From the NCBI RefSeq assembly GCF_030936135.1, contig NC_082608.1, positions 7,783,035 through 7,847,034 of the forward strand: 64,000 nucleotides of DNA. Direction: 5' to 3'. The DNA is from Gavia stellata. Lineage: Eukaryota > Chordata > Aves > Gaviiformes > Gaviidae. Made by a program: the position numbers and the translations under genes. The notes below the pieces were generated by a model that had not been told where the DNA came from, did not search any database, and was given only the letters and a program-made list of their open reading frames with translations. Shown in pieces: positions 59,911-64,000 of the stretch; the stretch's first letter is position 1; each line of letters starts with the position of its first letter.

Positions 59911-61090
59911 AGTATCCTATCAAGACAGGGCGCACTGCATGGGGCAGAGGTTGCAGGCTGGGATATGACTGAGGAACTACATAGAAAAAGCTTAAAAAGC
60001 CCTAGTATGTGGTGGTGCGGCTGTGTGGAGTCACTGGCTCTTGTGTGGTGTGCCTCCAAAACTACATTCAGTAACTGAAAACAGTCCCTCAGTCCCAGTG
60101 TGCGAGACTTTCATTATGTTCTTTTATGATCTTCCTGTTTGCATTAGCTCCAGTAGTGTGATGTTGAAGTTCAATAAAGGGTGAAAAAACACACTTCAAC
60201 TTCTTGTTTCATGCCCCTTCCTTCCCTGGCCCAAAATGACAAAATTACCTCCCCTTCCTTGACACAATCCCCACCCCCAACAGAAAAAACCCAAAAGGCC
60301 AAACCCGGGACTTGTTAACTCTGAAACATTTGCCAGATGTTTCAAATTAACATATTTCTCTCCCTTCTTCTCCTGTATGTGTTTGTACATCTCTGTGTGT
60401 GTGCAAACACATAGAAAGCAACTTCTGAAAAATTCTGTTGGCACTCTGCGTAGCTGCTGTGGGCTGGGGGAGCAACGGTCCCAGGGTGGTGTGGTACGTA
60501 GGGACAGCAAGAGCAGGTAGAATGTAATTTTTCAACTTTCTCTTTATACTAGCAAAATATTTACATAGATGCAGTTGCGGGCAGAGAAGGTGCTTTTGCT
60601 GCCATATCTTATTTTGTTCATCAAAGCAGTAGACGCTATCCTGGAAATTCTTTTTGTGAGTACAAGTTGAATCTGCAGTCATGGGGCTTGTCCAGGTAGC
60701 TGCGACAGCCGTCTGTCCCTAGGTCAGGCGTAAGCATTTGTAGGAACAAGGTAAGACATGTCAAACTCTGGGGTCCAAGCTCTGTGCCTCCTGAACTGTA
60801 CTGAAGGTGCACAGTTTGTGCATCCCTGACTGGACCGTGGCGCTGGGCGAGGGGCTGCTCCTGGGAGCTCCTTAGTGCAGCTCGTGGAAATTTGGCAGTG
60901 GACACGTTGGCAACAGAAATCCTGCGCTTGGATGTGTCTGTTCGGTGATAGCTTAGCACAGGGCACCCTCCTTTTTCCTATTGTAGAGTATGTGTGCAAG
61001 TTGCTGTCTGCTCTGGCTTAACTGCTCATTCCTGGTAAAACCTGTGAAGGTGAAATGCTTTGCAGGAATCCAGCCCTTGGCGCAGTTGCA

Positions 61091-61144
61091 CTGAGAAATT
61101 TATTCAAGTATTTTAAATACAACTAGAAATAGTTTTATGATTCT
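61091..61144. repeat. 54-bp duplicated segment, copy 1
   Basis: It matches 63082-63135 at 50 of 54 positions without gaps; all four differences are transitions. The similarity stops abruptly at both ends. It is either a local duplication or two copies of an unrecognised dispersed repeat. Confidence 0.85.
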
Positions 61145-62965
61145 CTTTTTTTTTTTAATGACCACAACTTAAAGGCTGTACATATTAACCTAGAGAATCA
61201 GGAAAACATGTAAGGAGGTAGAGGCTGCCCTCACACCAGGGTAAATAATCTGGGTGTCTACCAGCCCTGTTTAACAATGGGCATATAGCAAATTTCCTTC
61301 CTTTTCAGGTCTTGTAAACATTTTTTTCCTTAATGTAGAAGGAAGAAAAAAGCTTTTCCTTTCCTCTCTTAATCTGAGGACTTAGCTTGCTGTTAAATAG
61401 CAGGTCAGTAGTCTTTTGCTGTGTAAGAGGCAGAGTCGTTTTCTGTCCCAGAGGAAGAGCACAGCTGAGTACTCCTTCCCCCTGCATTTCCCTCTTAACA
61501 GCACGTGCAGTCCTTGAAGCCCGTCCGTCTTCCTCCGAAAGCATCAGAGAGGGTGGGCTAAGCAGGGCTGCCGGGGGACCAGGCAAGCGCCCGCCTCTGC
61601 TTTGCAAAAGGGTTTTCTGCTGCTTTGAAGCCAAAAGGAAAATACGATTCAGTATTTGCAAAGCAAGGGTCCAGCCAGACAATGCTGCATTGCTGTTGTA
61701 ATACATCACGAGAGTATTATCTTGAGGAGCAACAAGGGACATTTTAAAGAAGTAAAAAGTCTTACTGAATATATAGAGAATTTAAGGCATTTTAAAGACC
61801 TGTGAAAGCGTTTTACATGGGGGTTGCTGGGGAGTTTCTCATTAGTCTGACTGTGAGGCCCTGGGGAATCTTGGCTGAATTGTCTGGGGCAAACAGAGCA
61901 GATTCTGTCTTCTCCTTAGGAGCGTGCAGACCTAAAAGCCTGAATTTTTTTTTTTTGGTGTCTGTTTTTGAGGTAGCTGAAGGTGTCTTATTTTTGTATG
62001 CAGCTGTGTGTTGTTATACTGATCAAGAAAGAATTTGGGAAATAGGGGACTATGGACCCAAGTGCTGGGGACAAATGGCACTGGGTATGTCTCTGTGCGC
62101 ATGTGTTTGCAGAACATGGGGGGATCTTTGCAGTGTTTGTGAGTGGAAGGGCCTCTCCAAGGCCCGTGCCCAACTATCCATTAGCATACAACATTAGTAT
62201 CATTCAATTATAACATTCCAGGAATCATGAAACTAAATTACAGGTTGGTGTTCCCCCCTTTTCCCATTAGCTCCAGATTTCCTGTCCCTGCCACCGAGCT
62301 CGCTGCAGCAGCTGAGCATGCATGCAAGGGATGTGCTAACAAAGTGCAGGATGGAGGAACAAAACCCACAACGTTTTAGGACGCAGACATTTGATGTTTT
62401 GCCATTAAGAGTTCTCCCATGTGCTTGTTTTACACAGTACGCTACTTTAGATTTTTTTAATTGCCTTCTGCAATTTCTTTTAAAGTTTCCCTCCTTTAAG
62501 GAGGAAAAAAAGAAAAGGGGAAGCAGCAGCTTTTGATAAATGAACCACAAAATAAAAGCAAACCACCCTGTGGTCACTCCTTTTCCCCTCTCTTCTACTT
62601 TGCATGGCATCTCCCAGCTATGTAAATCACAATTTTCACTTGGTATCTTCAGAGGAGGAACATCTTAACACAGTTTGGAGACTTTCGCTCAGGGCTACTG
62701 GACTCCATGCCGAGGCGTTTTTAATGCTGTCTCTGCTGCTTGGGGCTCTCTTTGCCTGTTCCCTCCTGGCTGTTCCCTGTGCTCTCCTCCGCAGTCAGTC
62801 TTCTGATCCCGGCACTACTGCTGTCTGCTCCCCAAGTGTTGAGGGTTTCTGTTCTTCTCTAACTGTTTTGTAGGACTGGGTTTAATTTTGGCTGCCAGAG
62901 GAGCAAAATGGGTGAGAAAGCCAGGATCGCATGAAGTGAACAGAGACTTGCCCCTGCAAGTATTT

Positions 62966-63072
62966 ATCACAGAATCACTAAGGTTGGAAACGACCTGTAA
63001 GATCATCAAGTCCAACCACCAGTTAACACCACCATGCCCATTAAACCACGTCCCACAATGCCTTGTCCACAA
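62966..63072 (-). mobile_element. CR1 LINE, 5'-truncated 3' end
   Basis: The + strand carries the reverse complement of an avian CR1 3' end: ATCACAGAATCACTAAGG, then GTTGGAAACGACCTGTAAGA, then TCATCAAGTCCAACCACC and the following untranslated part up to about TTGTCCAC. The element therefore points to the minus strand, with its 3' end at 62966. Only about 107 bp remain, typical of CR1 5' truncation. It is dead, with no reverse-transcriptase sequence left. CR1 of this type is abundant in birds and is the main evidence for the host group. Confidence 0.9.
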
Positions 63073-63081
63073 GAAGGATTC

Positions 63082-63135
63082 CTGAGAAATTTATTCAAGT
63101 ACTTTAAATACAACTAGAAATAGTCTTACAATTCT
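63082..63135. repeat. 54-bp duplicated segment, copy 2 (abuts the CR1 tail)
   Basis: Direct-repeat partner of 61091-61144 (50/54 identical), in the same orientation, beginning about 10 bp beyond the truncated edge of the CR1 fragment. The placement next to the CR1 break raises the possibility that this piece was carried in with it or that both belong to a composite repeat. Confidence 0.85.
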
Positions 63136-64000
63136 TATGCGTTAACTTTTTTCCCCTTTCTGTTTATTCAGATAAGCTACAGAAAATACGTTCTCCTTCC
63201 TCACCTTTCCGCTTTTGGAGGCCAGTTTTGGCCATGCAAAGTTTGTTGTCCCCTCAGTCTTCTTCCAGCACCCTGGGCTTGCCCATCCTGGCACAGTCCA
63301 CTGCCCGGTGCCCACCAAGGCCACCATCCTCGCAGGACCCCATCCCCTGTGGTCTCACAGTACTCAGGGCTGTCCTTGCTCTCTGCTCATGTCCCTCTGG
63401 CAGCTCCCACAGAGCCCTGGCTGGTCCTGCTCCAGCTGCATCACCCACTGGGTATGGGCTGTGTCAGGAGTAAGTCAGGAAGGTCCAGGTGAGAGAGACT
63501 GCCCTCCCATAGACACCAAGCTCTTTTTCTCTATTTCTACATGTATCGTATTTTGTCTTATTTAACTTCTAAATGGCAGAACCCTGAAAAAAAAACCCTT
63601 GCGAACACCCTCAACATGAAATTCTGGGATCTCTGCTGCAGAGCATTGAAAAGGTCAGTTGCAATTCAGTGGGCATTAGAAACCTGTTATCTTGCAAGTA
63701 CTCTGAAATTACCCATCTTGAGTGCCTTCACAAGCTCAGACATCTTCTGAAAGCTGATTTCATTAGTAAATCAATATGAGAAGATTCTGATTACAGTCTG
63801 TAAGAAATAAACCTTTGAACTTAGCAAAGAACATAAGACACTGATAACTTTCTTGGTTGAATATTTTTCCAATATACTGTGAAATGTTTGATCTCAACTG
63901 GTTGACTTACTTATGTTGGTTTTAAAAACAGTATCCTTGTCTCTGCATGGACCTGCAGCATGCAGCCCAGTCAGTATAGTCTGAGGTTCTCAAAATTTTA

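Larger units (their letters stand above)
58307..64000 (+). other. ZNF423: ZNF423 intron 2 (5' part, runs off the window)
   Basis: The intron begins GTAAAT. At least 5,694 bp lie in the window without a candidate exon 3: no + frame shows the acidic stretch or a C2H2 finger. It contains a CpG-enriched patch (59310-59530), an enhancer-like block, a duplicated 54-bp segment and a CR1 tail, listed separately. Confidence 0.85.

Noticed and set aside
58307..64000. ZNF423 exon 3
   Set aside because: No + strand frame with an acidic stretch followed by C2H2 fingers occurs, so it must lie beyond 64000.

Overview
The window looks like a piece of a bird nuclear genome. An avian CR1 retrotransposon tail lies at 62966-63072, the DNA is mostly gene-free with two GC-extreme CpG islands, and the only recognisable coding sequence is two short exons of one vertebrate zinc-finger gene. 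Nothing bacterial, plasmid-borne or CRISPR-like is present. The species cannot be fixed from the sequence.

The gene is ZNF423 (a C2H2 zinc-finger transcription factor of the ZNF423/ZNF521 pair) on the + strand. Exon 1 (coding 15528-15567) encodes MSRRKQAKPRSVK, the N-terminal motif that recruits the NuRD co-repressor in FOG, SALL and ZNF521 proteins. It ends in phase 1 at a consensus donor. Exon 2 (58247-58306, 60 nt, phase 1-1) continues the frame with VEEGESSDFALTWDSSVTQS, the start of the acidic leader of ZNF423. Intron 1 is 42,679 bp. Intron 2 runs past the end of the window, so all zinc fingers lie outside. The fit rests on recognition of the protein plus exact splice phase at both junctions.

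Layout: 1-4150 is upstream non-coding DNA. 4190-5560 is a first CpG island with YY1 and E-box motifs, a 21-G run and a 31-C run; its gene is unknown (alternative ZNF423 promoter or a non-coding RNA). 5935-6665 is AT-rich and enhancer-like. 12719-13012 holds a small CpG-rich fragment that may come from an old retroviral envelope gene. 13560-15830 is the ZNF423 promoter, CpG island and 5' leader, with no ATG on the + strand from 14628 to 15527. A strong minus-strand splice donor at 14641-14642 suggests a divergent antisense transcript. A near-perfect 41-bp-arm palindrome sits at 15734-15819, just inside intron 1. 15820-58246 is intronic, with several enhancer-like AT-rich blocks, simple repeats, an ancient retroposon tail (31003-31066), a 20-bp minisatellite (44501-44578), and two isolated CpG-rich patches (33790-34030 and 46360-46495), the second beside another minus-strand donor. 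58307-64000 is intron 2, with a 54-bp segment present twice (61091 and 63082) and the CR1 tail.

I found no clear new molecular system. The most promising leads are the palindrome, the divergent antisense donor, the isolated CpG patch with its antisense donor, and promoter choice controlling whether ZNF423 carries the NuRD-binding motif.
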